A DNA stretch of 47,550 nucleotides from contig MNUP01000028.1 in the NCBI GenBank assembly GCA_001871075.1, forward strand, positions 1 through 47,550. Direction: 5' to 3'. Positions within the stretch are counted from its first letter, which is position 1, and each line of letters starts with the position of its first letter. Both the position numbers and the translations under genes were made by a program. This stretch comes from Candidatus Desantisbacteria bacterium CG1_02_49_89 (GTDB lineage: Bacteria; Desantisbacteria; UBA1551). Positions 7,975-16,726 of this stretch are shown piece after piece. The notes beneath the pieces were generated by a model. The model was given only the letters and a program-made list of their open reading frames with translations, made no database searches and was not told the origin of the DNA.

Positions 7975-8628
7975 ATGATAAAAAAAGGAAATATTATCAG
8001 GGGCGGAATTTTTGTATTGATGATCTTTTTGCTTGCGGGAGCGGGTACGGCCGTGTCTCAGGAATTTCCTTTACAGGTCCTTTCCGCGACTCCGCGGGGC
8101 AGCGTGGAAGGATACGGCGAATTCAACGAGATCACGGTGATCTTTAACCAGCCGATGGTCCCCCTGGCAAAATTACCTGAAGGCCTCGGTTCAGGGCCGC
8201 TGGTGCTGGAGCCCATTATCAAAGGTAAATACAGATGGATGGGAACAAGCACGCTTGCCTTTACTCCTTCTGAAACCTTTCCTCTTTGCACTGGCTTTAA
8301 GGCTACGGTTCCAGCCGGTACAAAGTCTATGTCCGGACAGGTTTTAAAACAGGACTATATCTGGAGCTTCGAAACCCTGAGGCCAAAGGTGGTTCAACAC
8401 TCTCCGCATCATGGCCAGCAATGGGTAAGGCTGGACCAGGAAATATGGGTGCTTTTCAACCAGGCAATTGTTCCCAGGCTTGTATGGGAAAACGCGGTCC
8501 TCGAGAAGTCTAATTCTTCTCCAGCGGATATCCAGCAGGGCAGGAACATAATGACCGTATCGTGCAGGAATCCATCCAATGAAGAATGGAAAAAAGCTGG
8601 CAATGGATCCCTTCCCCGGACAGGATAG
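7975..8628 (+). CDS. Alpha-2-macroglobulin, N-terminal fragment (frameshifted)
   Basis: The first ~205 codons of a bacterial alpha-2-macroglobulin. A Sec signal peptide (about residues 1-28, hydrophobic GIFVLMIFLLAGAG, no lipobox Cys) is followed by beta-domain sequence with the Big-like FNQPMVPL and FNQAIVPR repeats (MG1-type domains). The frame leaves the family at the A6 run 8590-8595 and stops at 8626-8628 after a foreign tail. The continuation is in the -1 frame from 8586. Seven instead of six A residues would fuse the two frames (…EEWKKSWQWIPSP…). This is either a real mutation or a homopolymer sequencing error. GGAGG precedes the start. Confidence 0.85.
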   Translation: MIKKGNIIRGGIFVLMIFLLAGAGTAVSQEFPLQVLSATPRGSVEGYGEFNEITVIFNQPMVPLAKLPEGLGSGPLVLEPIIKGKYRWMGTSTLAFTPSETFPLCTGFKATVPAGTKSMSGQVLKQDYIWSFETLRPKVVQHSPHHGQQWVRLDQEIWVLFNQAIVPRLVWENAVLEKSNSSPADIQQGRNIMTVSCRNPSNEEWKKAGNGSLPRTG

Positions 8629-11600
8629 CGATCATCAGGCATAAAGAGCAGTTTGAGATAGGCGCCGTTTATAGAATGGTATTAAAAAAGGGATTGCCCG
8701 GAACGGCCGGAAATTTAGGCATGGCAGATACCTATGCTTTTTCTTTTTCAACCGTTAATGTTTTTAAATACACGGGCAGCAGGATAATGCACACGACCCC
8801 CGACCTTATCTGGGACCTGCGGCCGAAATTTTATTTCAGCAATCCCGTAAGGATGAAGGATTTTGTAGTGCATTTCCACTCTGAGCCGAAAATTAAATTC
8901 GCGGAATGGTGCAAGGAGGGCACCCATGCGAGCGCTGAGATAGTACCGGATTTCGAACTCCAGGCAGCCAACACTTATACCATTATCCTGGATCCCGACC
9001 TTCAGGACGAATTCGGCAACCGGCTGGGAGAAGAAGTGAAGATCCTTTTAATTGTAGGAAACTGGCTGCCGCGCGCGATCATCACGCCGGGCTTCGGTAT
9101 CATTGAATCATATATGAAACACCAGTATCCGCTTTTCTGCATGAATATCGGCAGGATCGGCCTGAAGATGAAAGGGATGGCGCCGGACAGCATTATCCCG
9201 TATTTCAACTATGGCTACGGATGGGTCTATACAAGGCCGCTTCCAGTTCCCGAGGCATTCTGGTCCGTGAACAGGATATGGGATATAAAGTCACCCCTGA
9301 ACAAAGGCTATACTTTGCCGGTAGAAACAGACGAGGCAGCAAACCTGGATAAACAGAGCACAGTCCTGCTGCTACTGGACTGCCTTGAAGAGAATTTAAG
9401 TGCCAATAATTGGTATTTCGGAAGCAGGCGTTACCAGAGCGCCATGCTTCAGATAACGGGCATGGGTATCAGCGCAAAGTTTTCTCCCTACAGTAATCTG
9501 GTATTCGTAACGAGATTGCTGGATTCCGTTCCTCTGCCAAAGGCAAAGGTAGAAATAAGGGATAAGGAAAACCGCGTTCTGTGGACCGGGCTCACCGACA
9601 ACAACGGGGTCTGCATAACGCCGGGCTGGAAAAAACTGGGATTGAGCATAGATCCGGAAAATCCCTGGCAGAAACCGATGCAGTGGGTATTCGTCTATCG
9701 CGGCATAAACTTTGCCTTTATTAATTCTGAGTGGGAATCGGGCATCTTTCCGTGGAGGTTCCATGTAAACTATGATTGGTACAACGCTCCGCAGGACATG
9801 GCAGGATACGTGTATACGGAAAAGGGGATCTACCGCCCGGGGGAAACCGTCCACATAAAATGCTGCGTGCGCGAGAAGGAGGACAGGGCCTGGAACATAC
9901 CTTCCGGGTGCACCATGGTAATGAGGATAACGGATTCAAGGGGAGAGGAATTCTTAAAGAGGAAGGTAAACCTTTCCGGTTTCGGCTCTTTCTCGGAGGA
10001 CGTAAAGATCCCGCAGGCGGCAGCGCTCGGTTACTACACTATCAAGATAAGATTCCCGAAGGAAAAGCCCGGTGAGCAGGAAAAACCCTGGGATGACTGG
10101 CGCGAAGCGAACTATGTAGCGGGGACCTTCAGGGTCGCGGAATACAGGCCCGCGCAGTTCGAGGTTAACGCGAGGGTTTCAAAGGACAGCTACGTGTTCG
10201 GAGACACCGCGAGCGGGAAAATAGAAGGAAGATACCTGTTCGGCGCGTCCATGTCGGGCTGTAACGTCAGGTGGAATATATTCAGGAACCGTTCTTATTA
10301 CGAACCGCCCGGGCACAAAGGCTATTATTTCCAGGGAAACTGGTGGACTGACGAGGGATCAGGGGCGCGGGAAGGACTTATTACGCAGGGTTCCGGGGTG
10401 CTGGACAGCCTTGGCACGGTTGACGTGAACTTCAGGCTTGACGGCAGGAATTACTCCGGGACGGCGCGGTATATGCTGGAAGGAACAGTGCAGGACCTTG
10501 ACCGGCAGCAGATCACGGGCAGGGCAGGCACCACGGTCCACCGCGGGACTTATTACATAGGCGTAAAGCCGTCCTCGACCTTCCTTGAGAAGGGAGATCC
10601 GGTAAAACTCCAGATCATTGCCTGCGACATAAACGGCGAGACTATTGCGGGCAGGGAACTCAGGCTAAACCTGGTCCACAGCGAGTGGTGCTCAACATAC
10701 AGGGCTGAGGTAGGCGGCAGGTACCACTGGGTGACCGAAAAGAAGGATACGATAGAAGACACCAGGTTTATCACCACTGCCCTCATTCCCGCGGAGGTGG
10801 ACCTGAAACCCGATAGTATTGGTTATTATATCGTCCGTGTTGAGGGAAATGACGAGCGGGGTAATCCCGTAAAGTCAGGCTGTTATTTTTATATTACCGG
10901 ATCCGGGTATACTGCCTGGGAGAGGAATAACGACGATATCATTGAACTTGTCGCGGATTCCCAAAAATACAAACCGGGAGACACCGCAAAGGTGCTCGTA
11001 AAGTCACCCTACGAATCCTGCTCCGCGCTTGTCACGCTTGAAAGGGAAGGTATTATTGACAACTGGGTCACGAAACTGTACGGGAGCGCCGACAGGATAG
11101 AGATCAAGCTTACAGAGGACCATCTTCCGAACGTTTTTGTTTCTGTCCTGCTTCTCCAGGGCAGGGCAGGAGAGAAGAAACTCTCGGAAGAAGGCGAAGA
11201 TGTCGGCAAGCCGTCTTTCAAGATAGGATACGCGAATTTACTGGTTGACCCCGGGACGAAGCATCTTCAGATAGACGTAAAGACCAACAGGAAAGATTAC
11301 CGTCCCGGCGACGAGGTAAGGGCCGAGGTGAAGGTAAAAGACGCCCTGGGCAGGGGAATAGAATCCGAAATATCCCTGGCCGCGGTTGACGAGGGAGTGC
11401 TGAGCCTGATAGGATACCGGACGCCTGACCCGTTTCCCGCTTTTTACGGCCCGCGGCCGCTTTCCGTCAAAACCGTGGAAATGCGGGCAGGGATAGTAGG
11501 GCAGAGGAATTACGGCGAGAAGGGCGAGGACAGGGGCGGAGGCGGCGGCCTGGGCATGGCAGGTTTTGATATCAGGAAGAAGTTCGAGGCGTGCGCTTAC

Positions 11601-13688
11601 TGGAACCCGTCCATTATTACCGACGGGTCGGGCAGCGCGGCCGTTAAATTCAGGCTGCCCGATAATCTGACCACCTTCAGGATAATGGCAGTTGCGGGCA
11701 CAAAGGATTCGCTTTTTGGCAGCGGAGACTCAAAGATCAAGACGAACAAGCCGTTGATGCTGAGGCCTGCGTTTCCCAGGTTCGCGCGGCTCGGTGACGA
11801 ATTCGAAGCAGGTGCGGTGGTCCACAACTATACAGGCAAGGGCGGGACGGTAACGCTGGCGGTTTCGGCGGAAGGCATCAAACTGAAAAGCGGAGCGGTG
11901 AGAACCTTTTATCTTGCAAACAACGAAGGCGCAGAGTTCAGGTATCCTTTCGGCGCTGACCGGATAGGCAGGGCTGTTTTTACTTTTAAGGCGGTCCTGG
12001 ATTCTGAAAAGGACGCAGTCAGCATATCCATTCCCCTGAATCTTCCGAAACCTACCGAATCGGTCGGCCTGTTCGGAAGCACGACAGGCGAGCAGAGGGA
12101 GTGGATCGAGATCCCGGAAGACTTCATACCGGGAGTAGGCGGGGTGACCTTTACTGCCGCGTCAACGGCAATGGTCGACCTTGCCAAATGCTCAGAGTAC
12201 CTGTTCAATTATCCTTACGGTTGTCTCGAACAGCGCCTTTCCAGGGTGCTGCCGATGATCTTGTTCGGAAAGGTCGTGGACGCTTTCAAGCTGCCGGGGC
12301 TTGTGGAAAGAGATTATCACCAGGTCATACAGGAAGACCTTAATAAAATGGTGTCTTTCCAGCTCCCGAACGGCGGGATGGCAGCCTGGGTTGACAGCGC
12401 CTATGACAATCCGTATATCTCCGCGTACGCTCTGTTCGCGATGCACAAGGCAAGGCAGGAGGGTTACAGGGTTGACGAAAGAATGATGCAGAAAACCAAA
12501 GATTACCTGATCAACGTTCTCAGGAACAAGGCAAACCGCTCGTATTATCCATACTCACGCGTCTGCTGGAATTACACAGACTGTTTCATACTGCAGGCCC
12601 TGGCAACCTGCGGTATCTACGAGCCTGCTTTAGCTGAATACCTGTATAATTACAGGTCTGAACTTCCCTATTTCGCGCTGGCCATGCTCTGGAAGGCGAT
12701 CGTGATAGGCAAGGGGAACCAGAATATGGCGCAGGTGCTCAGGCAGATGATAGATAACGGAATGAAGATCGACAGCACCACCGCGCATTTTGAGGAGCCG
12801 GACAGGGAAGGCCTTGGATGGGTTTTCCATTCAAACACCCGCACGACCGCGGCGGTCCTGCAGGCATTTCTTGAGATGGATAAGGCCCATCCTGCAGCGG
12901 AGAAAATGGCCAGGTGGCTGCTGCAGGCAAGGAAAAGAGGCGTATGGCGGTCCACGCAGGAGAACCTGTACGTGTTCTGGGCGCTCGCAACTTATTTTGA
13001 AAGGTATGAAAGCGAGACGCCGGATTTCACTGCCGGCATAAAGGTGGAACAGAAGGAAATGCTCTCGGATATTTTTAAGGGCAGGTCCCTTAAAACAAAC
13101 CGCAAAATAATCCCGCTTGAAAATTTCACAAAAGGCAAGACTTTGCCGATGCTGTACACCTGCAAGGGCAAGGGCAGGTTTTACTTCGGGACCTGGCTGA
13201 CCTACGCCCCTAAGAAGGAAATTCCCGCCAAAGACGAGGGTTTTTCCGTCCAGAGGCTGGTTGAAACAATGGATGGAAAACCCGCGGACCTTGCAAAGGT
13301 AAAAGCGGGAACGATGCTCAGGATAAGAATAATAGTATCCACGACGCGGGACAGGAACTACGTTGTGGTTGACGACCCGATCCCCGGCGGATTTGAACCG
13401 GTGGACACCACCCTTAAGACAGAGTCAAGGCTTGAAGGTTTCCAGTCCCGGTCCGAGGACAGGTTCGGCAACCGCCGCTGGTGGGGTTCGTTCAACCGGA
13501 GCGAGCTCTATGACGACAGGGTGGTGATATTTGCCGATTACATGAACGCGGGGGTCCACAACTATTCATACCTCGTAAGGGCGACAACCTACGGCGGGTT
13601 CCGCGCGCCTGCCACCAAGGCAGAGGAGATGTACGCTCCAGAAGTGTTCGGGTATGGAACCGCGTACAACGTGACGATCGTAAAATAA
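8586..13688 (+). CDS. Alpha-2-macroglobulin, main part with thioester
   Basis: 1700 residues that continue the fragment at 7975; together they give about 1900, normal for the large bacterial A2M family. It carries MG-type beta domains, a bait-region-like Gly-rich stretch (EDRGGGGGLGMAG) and the A2M signature segment WNPSIITDGSGSAAVKFRLPDNLTTFRIMA (family name only). The thioester CLEQ lies at 12222-12233 within an alpha/alpha barrel, followed by a receptor-binding-like C-terminal domain. Such proteins trap attacking proteases covalently through the Cys-Gln thioester in the periplasm. The ATG at 8586 has no ribosome binding site and is unlikely to be a real start. The gene is followed after 39 bp by pbpC, the well-known partner. 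Confidence 0.9.
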   Translation: MEKSWQWIPSPDRIAIIRHKEQFEIGAVYRMVLKKGLPGTAGNLGMADTYAFSFSTVNVFKYTGSRIMHTTPDLIWDLRPKFYFSNPVRMKDFVVHFHSEPKIKFAEWCKEGTHASAEIVPDFELQAANTYTIILDPDLQDEFGNRLGEEVKILLIVGNWLPRAIITPGFGIIESYMKHQYPLFCMNIGRIGLKMKGMAPDSIIPYFNYGYGWVYTRPLPVPEAFWSVNRIWDIKSPLNKGYTLPVETDEAANLDKQSTVLLLLDCLEENLSANNWYFGSRRYQSAMLQITGMGISAKFSPYSNLVFVTRLLDSVPLPKAKVEIRDKENRVLWTGLTDNNGVCITPGWKKLGLSIDPENPWQKPMQWVFVYRGINFAFINSEWESGIFPWRFHVNYDWYNAPQDMAGYVYTEKGIYRPGETVHIKCCVREKEDRAWNIPSGCTMVMRITDSRGEEFLKRKVNLSGFGSFSEDVKIPQAAALGYYTIKIRFPKEKPGEQEKPWDDWREANYVAGTFRVAEYRPAQFEVNARVSKDSYVFGDTASGKIEGRYLFGASMSGCNVRWNIFRNRSYYEPPGHKGYYFQGNWWTDEGSGAREGLITQGSGVLDSLGTVDVNFRLDGRNYSGTARYMLEGTVQDLDRQQITGRAGTTVHRGTYYIGVKPSSTFLEKGDPVKLQIIACDINGETIAGRELRLNLVHSEWCSTYRAEVGGRYHWVTEKKDTIEDTRFITTALIPAEVDLKPDSIGYYIVRVEGNDERGNPVKSGCYFYITGSGYTAWERNNDDIIELVADSQKYKPGDTAKVLVKSPYESCSALVTLEREGIIDNWVTKLYGSADRIEIKLTEDHLPNVFVSVLLLQGRAGEKKLSEEGEDVGKPSFKIGYANLLVDPGTKHLQIDVKTNRKDYRPGDEVRAEVKVKDALGRGIESEISLAAVDEGVLSLIGYRTPDPFPAFYGPRPLSVKTVEMRAGIVGQRNYGEKGEDRGGGGGLGMAGFDIRKKFEACAYWNPSIITDGSGSAAVKFRLPDNLTTFRIMAVAGTKDSLFGSGDSKIKTNKPLMLRPAFPRFARLGDEFEAGAVVHNYTGKGGTVTLAVSAEGIKLKSGAVRTFYLANNEGAEFRYPFGADRIGRAVFTFKAVLDSEKDAVSISIPLNLPKPTESVGLFGSTTGEQREWIEIPEDFIPGVGGVTFTAASTAMVDLAKCSEYLFNYPYGCLEQRLSRVLPMILFGKVVDAFKLPGLVERDYHQVIQEDLNKMVSFQLPNGGMAAWVDSAYDNPYISAYALFAMHKARQEGYRVDERMMQKTKDYLINVLRNKANRSYYPYSRVCWNYTDCFILQALATCGIYEPALAEYLYNYRSELPYFALAMLWKAIVIGKGNQNMAQVLRQMIDNGMKIDSTTAHFEEPDREGLGWVFHSNTRTTAAVLQAFLEMDKAHPAAEKMARWLLQARKRGVWRSTQENLYVFWALATYFERYESETPDFTAGIKVEQKEMLSDIFKGRSLKTNRKIIPLENFTKGKTLPMLYTCKGKGRFYFGTWLTYAPKKEIPAKDEGFSVQRLVETMDGKPADLAKVKAGTMLRIRIIVSTTRDRNYVVVDDPIPGGFEPVDTTLKTESRLEGFQSRSEDRFGNRRWWGSFNRSELYDDRVVIFADYMNAGVHNYSYLVRATTYGGFRAPATKAEEMYAPEVFGYGTAYNVTIVK

Positions 13689-13727
13689 TTTTAAAAATAA
13701 AAGTCCGGACCGGAACGGAAGGAAGGT

Positions 13728-16163
13728 ATGATCAAAAAAATAGGACGGGCCAAAAAAATATTCATCTTTTCGTCCTGCCTTATAATTGCCGGGGCGGCGG
13801 TGTCTGCCTGGCTGTGGACGTTCATTCCTTTCCCCGGTGAACTGCTGAACCTGCGATCAAAAATATCCCTGCGGATACTTGACCGCAACGGGATCCTGCT
13901 CAGGGAGGTCCTGTCCGACGACAGCGGAAAAGGCCAGTGGGTCGGCCTGGATAGGATCCCGGCGCACATGATAAACGCTTCCGTAGCCGCCGAAGACGCA
14001 AGGTTTTACTCGCACGCAGGGATTGATTTCCTTGCAACTATAAGGGCGGTCATGCAGAACGCGAGTAAACGCAGGATCGTGTCAGGCGGTTCGACCATAA
14101 CGCAGCAGGTAATGCGCAACATATTCCATTTTCCGAGGGATTTGCCGCACAAAGCCCTGGAAGCCTTATATGCAATAAGGCTTGAGCGTTCTCTAAAAAA
14201 GGAAGAGATCGTCGCTCAATACCTTAATTTGGCTCCCTACGGGAACCAGGTCTACGGCATTGAAGCAGCGTCAAGGCTCTATTTCCAGAAACCGGCGTTC
14301 TACCTTTCTCTCGCGGAATGCTGTTTTCTTGCCGCAATTCCCAAATCCCCGGTGGAATTCAATCCTTATTCAAATTTCAAAAGGACAAAAAACCGGCAAA
14401 GGGAGATCCTTTCCAGGATGTATGAAAAGGGTTTCGTTGACAGGGATTCGTTTAAAAGGGCGATAAAAGAGCGGGTAAATATTGTGCCTCCTGAAAAATG
14501 CTTCCGTGCTCCGCATTTTTGCGAATGGGTGCTTTCGCAGCTGAGCGCGGAACAGAAACAGGGCATAAAAACGATCGTGACAAGCCTTGATTACTACATC
14601 CAGAAGGAAGTCGAGGGATTTACCGCGCAGCAGATAAAAACCCTGAAGGACCAGGGCGTTACGAACGGAGCAGTTACGGTTATCGATAACAGAACCGGGG
14701 AAATAATTGCGATGGTCGGTTCGGCTGATTTTTTCAGCCGTTTCATCGGCGGGCAGGTTAATGGCGTGCTTGCTCTCAGGCAGCCGGGTTCAACACTGAA
14801 GCCCTTTACGTACGGGCTTGCCCTGGAATCGGGAATGACACCAGCCAGCATCATACCTGACATCCCCACTTTTTTACAGACCGCAAACGGTAAATTCGCT
14901 CCAGAGAACTATGACAAGAAATACCACGGCCCGGTACGGATGAGAACGGCGCTCTCATGCTCTTATAATGTACCCGCGGTGCGCACGGCGGACAGGATAG
15001 GAATAAATGCGCTGCTGGAAAAATTAAGGGCCGGAGGATTCAAAAGCTTAAATAAGAGCGCGGAATTCTACGGGCCGGGACTTACTCTCGGAAGCGGAGA
15101 AATTACGCTGCTGGAACTGGCTAACGGGTACAGGTCCTTTGCGCTTAATGGCGTGTATTCAGAATACAGGTCCATACTGGGCATGAAGGGACTGCAGGGC
15201 GAAGAGGTCCAATATTTTTCAGACACTGGGACAAGGGTTGTTTTCTCTCCTCAGATAGCATGGGTTGTTACCGACATGATCTCCGACCAGGGCGCGAGGA
15301 TCCCTGCTTTTGGGGAAGGCGGACCGCTTTCCTTCCCGTTCCCATGCGCCTGCAAGACGGGAACCTCCAAGGATTACAGGGATAACTGGACGGTCGGTTT
15401 TACCCCAAGGTATACAATTGGCGTGTGGGTGGGGAATTTTAACGGGGAACCGATGTACAGTGTTTCGGGTGTCACCGGGGCGGCCCCGCTTTTCCACGAG
15501 ATCATGATATTTCTTGAGAGAAATAAGCCGGCGCTTGCTTTCTGCGAACCGGCGGGGATCGTGCACGGCAGGATCTGTCCGCTATCAGGGCTGATCCCGG
15601 GACCCAATTGCCCATACAGTATGGATGAGGTTTTTTTTGACGGAACCCAACCGGGAAGCACCTGCGATTTCCATAGAACCTACAGAATTGATGCGAGGAA
15701 CGAACTGCTTGCAGGAGAGAACTGCCCCGAGGAATATGCGGAAATGAGACTGTATGAAGTCATGCCCCCGGAATTTAAATCCTGGGCAAAAAAAGAAGGT
15801 TATACGTTCCCCCCGACTACCTTATCGCTTCTTGGTCCCGATACCGTTGCCAAGGAATCCTGTTTTAAGGGATCAAAATACCAGCCTGAAAATCTTTCTA
15901 TAGCTTTTCCTGTTGACGAGAGCGTTTTTAAGATCGACCCTATACTGCGGCGCGAGTACCAGGCGATAAAATTTACCGCAACGGTGCCTGAAAAATTCAG
16001 CCAGGTGGTCTGGAAGGTTGACGGGGAGACTATTGCGACCGTCGGGGAACCTTATGCCGCATGGTGGAACCTTACTCCGGGCAGGCATAAAATTGAAGCG
16101 GTGGGAATTGCCGGAAGGAACAAGCCTGCACACAGTTCAGTCAGGATCATTGTCCTGAATTGA
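13728..16163 (+). CDS. pbpC: Penicillin-binding protein 1C
   Basis: An 811-residue bifunctional peptidoglycan synthase. It has an N-terminal membrane anchor (about 10-31) and a GT51 glycosyltransferase with catalytic Glu89 in AAEDARFYSHAGID and the block GGSTITQQ. The transpeptidase has Ser355 (S-T-L-K), SYN at 412-414 and K543-T-G. A BiPBP_C-type domain forms the last ~90 residues (IAFPVDESVFKID… to the C-terminus). GGAAGG precedes the ATG. It is co-transcribed with the alpha-2-macroglobulin; in Enterobacteria the equivalent yfhM-pbpC pair is thought to join protease trapping to repair of breached peptidoglycan. All catalytic motifs look intact. Confidence 0.93.
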   Translation: MIKKIGRAKKIFIFSSCLIIAGAAVSAWLWTFIPFPGELLNLRSKISLRILDRNGILLREVLSDDSGKGQWVGLDRIPAHMINASVAAEDARFYSHAGIDFLATIRAVMQNASKRRIVSGGSTITQQVMRNIFHFPRDLPHKALEALYAIRLERSLKKEEIVAQYLNLAPYGNQVYGIEAASRLYFQKPAFYLSLAECCFLAAIPKSPVEFNPYSNFKRTKNRQREILSRMYEKGFVDRDSFKRAIKERVNIVPPEKCFRAPHFCEWVLSQLSAEQKQGIKTIVTSLDYYIQKEVEGFTAQQIKTLKDQGVTNGAVTVIDNRTGEIIAMVGSADFFSRFIGGQVNGVLALRQPGSTLKPFTYGLALESGMTPASIIPDIPTFLQTANGKFAPENYDKKYHGPVRMRTALSCSYNVPAVRTADRIGINALLEKLRAGGFKSLNKSAEFYGPGLTLGSGEITLLELANGYRSFALNGVYSEYRSILGMKGLQGEEVQYFSDTGTRVVFSPQIAWVVTDMISDQGARIPAFGEGGPLSFPFPCACKTGTSKDYRDNWTVGFTPRYTIGVWVGNFNGEPMYSVSGVTGAAPLFHEIMIFLERNKPALAFCEPAGIVHGRICPLSGLIPGPNCPYSMDEVFFDGTQPGSTCDFHRTYRIDARNELLAGENCPEEYAEMRLYEVMPPEFKSWAKKEGYTFPPTTLSLLGPDTVAKESCFKGSKYQPENLSIAFPVDESVFKIDPILRREYQAIKFTATVPEKFSQVVWKVDGETIATVGEPYAAWWNLTPGRHKIEAVGIAGRNKPAHSSVRIIVLN

Positions 16164-16178
16164 AGCGGTTTAATAGCC

Positions 16179-16383
16179 GGGGTCAGGTCTTTTAAATACA
16201 GTCATGCGTCCCGCCTACGTAAAGACTTAGCAAACCCAAGACTTTTCTATTCGAAGAGGGTTTGCTAATACTACGGCGGGCATGCATGGGTCATAAGTGT
16301 GAGATTGAAAATGAAAAAAGGAGGTGATCAATATGGGTAAGAAGAAGAGCAGGAAGGAAAACAGGGGCGGGAGAGGAAGGTAA
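16179..16383 (+). repeat. Micro-ORF cassette, copy 2, with nested hairpin insertion
   Basis: The same parts as 7559-7695 (GGGGTCAGGTCTTTTAA, GTCATGN heptamers, GAGATTGAAAATGAAA, Shine-Dalgarno, 16 codons). Here ~75 bp interrupt the heptamers: an imperfect hairpin with CCCGCC/GGCGGG at the ends (about 16210-16265) and AGCAAACCC/GGGTTTGCT inside. Since cassette 1 lacks it, it is probably a later insertion of a small mobile hairpin. Confidence 0.75.
16333..16383 (+). CDS. Conserved 16-residue basic micro-ORF, copy 2
   Basis: The peptide is MGKKKSRKENRGGRGR with a TAA stop. AAAAGGAGGTGA again stands five bases before the ATG. See copy 1 for the comparison. Like copy 1, it follows a complete operon (here A2M-pbpC) rather than lying inside one. 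Twelve bases downstream begins a set of four GATNGTTCA motifs. Confidence 0.5.
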   Translation: MGKKKSRKENRGGRGR

Positions 16384-16394
16384 CTAAAGAAACT

Positions 16395-16453
16395 GATTGT
16401 TCAAAAAAAGGATTGTTCACTGAAAAAGATGGTTCAACTCAACTGATCGTTCA
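16395..16453 (+). repeat. Iteron-like GATNGTTCA x4
   Basis: The 9-bp motif GATNGTTCA occurs at 16395, 16411, 16428 and 16445, with starts 16-17 bp apart and N = T, T, G, C. The spacers differ, so only the 9-mer is conserved. It could be a protein-binding array or a decayed tandem repeat. Confidence 0.6.
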
Positions 16454-16527
16454 ATACAGGGCAATGGAAAAGGGGACAGGCTACTTATTGCAGTCTATTG
16501 AGTCCAAAATTTAGGTACTAAAAACTG

Positions 16528-16570
16528 GTGCCAGGTCTTCTGTGAACAGTCCTTACTCAAGACCTGGCAC
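16528..16570. repeat. Perfect 12-bp inverted repeat
   Basis: GTGCCAGGTCTT (16528-16539) and AAGACCTGGCAC (16559-16570) flank a 19-nt loop. The arm resembles the GGTCAGGTCTT that opens the micro-ORF cassettes. There is no T-run, so it is a weak terminator candidate; it looks more like the end of a small repeat element. Confidence 0.65.
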
Positions 16571-16591
16571 TCAATTCTTGCCTATGTATTA

Positions 16592-16721
16592 TCCCTGTAG
16601 CTCCAATCATCCCTCCTACTTTCTTTCGAAAGTGACAGGGGGGACCTGCGCCCGCCAATATTCGTGGCGGGCTTCGGCACAGGGATCTACGAGTCAGAAC
16701 TGGGTTAATGACTCTCCGAGG
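16592..16721 (+). repeat. Structured dispersed repeat, family A, with internal insertion
   Basis: Outer arms CCCTGT (16592-16597) and ACAGGG (16679-16684) enclose further hairpins. The one at 16611-16643 (CCCTCCT, ACTTTC/GAAAGT, AGGGGGG) recurs at 31267-31299. A CCCGCC/GGCGGG hairpin follows. The usual tail comes next with the stem GAGTCA (16691-16696)/TGACTC (16709-16714). The element ends in CCGAGG, which serves as Shine-Dalgarno for the next gene. Confidence 0.75.
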
Positions 16722-16726
16722 TTTAA

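Noticed and set aside
8586-8600. Programmed -1 frameshifting in the alpha-2-macroglobulin gene
   Set aside because: In the incoming frame the codons are TGG AAA AAA GCT. A -1 slip would re-pair the first lysine tRNA with GAA, so the classic A-AAA-AAG arrangement is not in register. A one-base indel in the A-run is simpler.
16528-16570. Intrinsic terminator
   Set aside because: The stem is perfect, but the loop is long and no T-run follows on either side.
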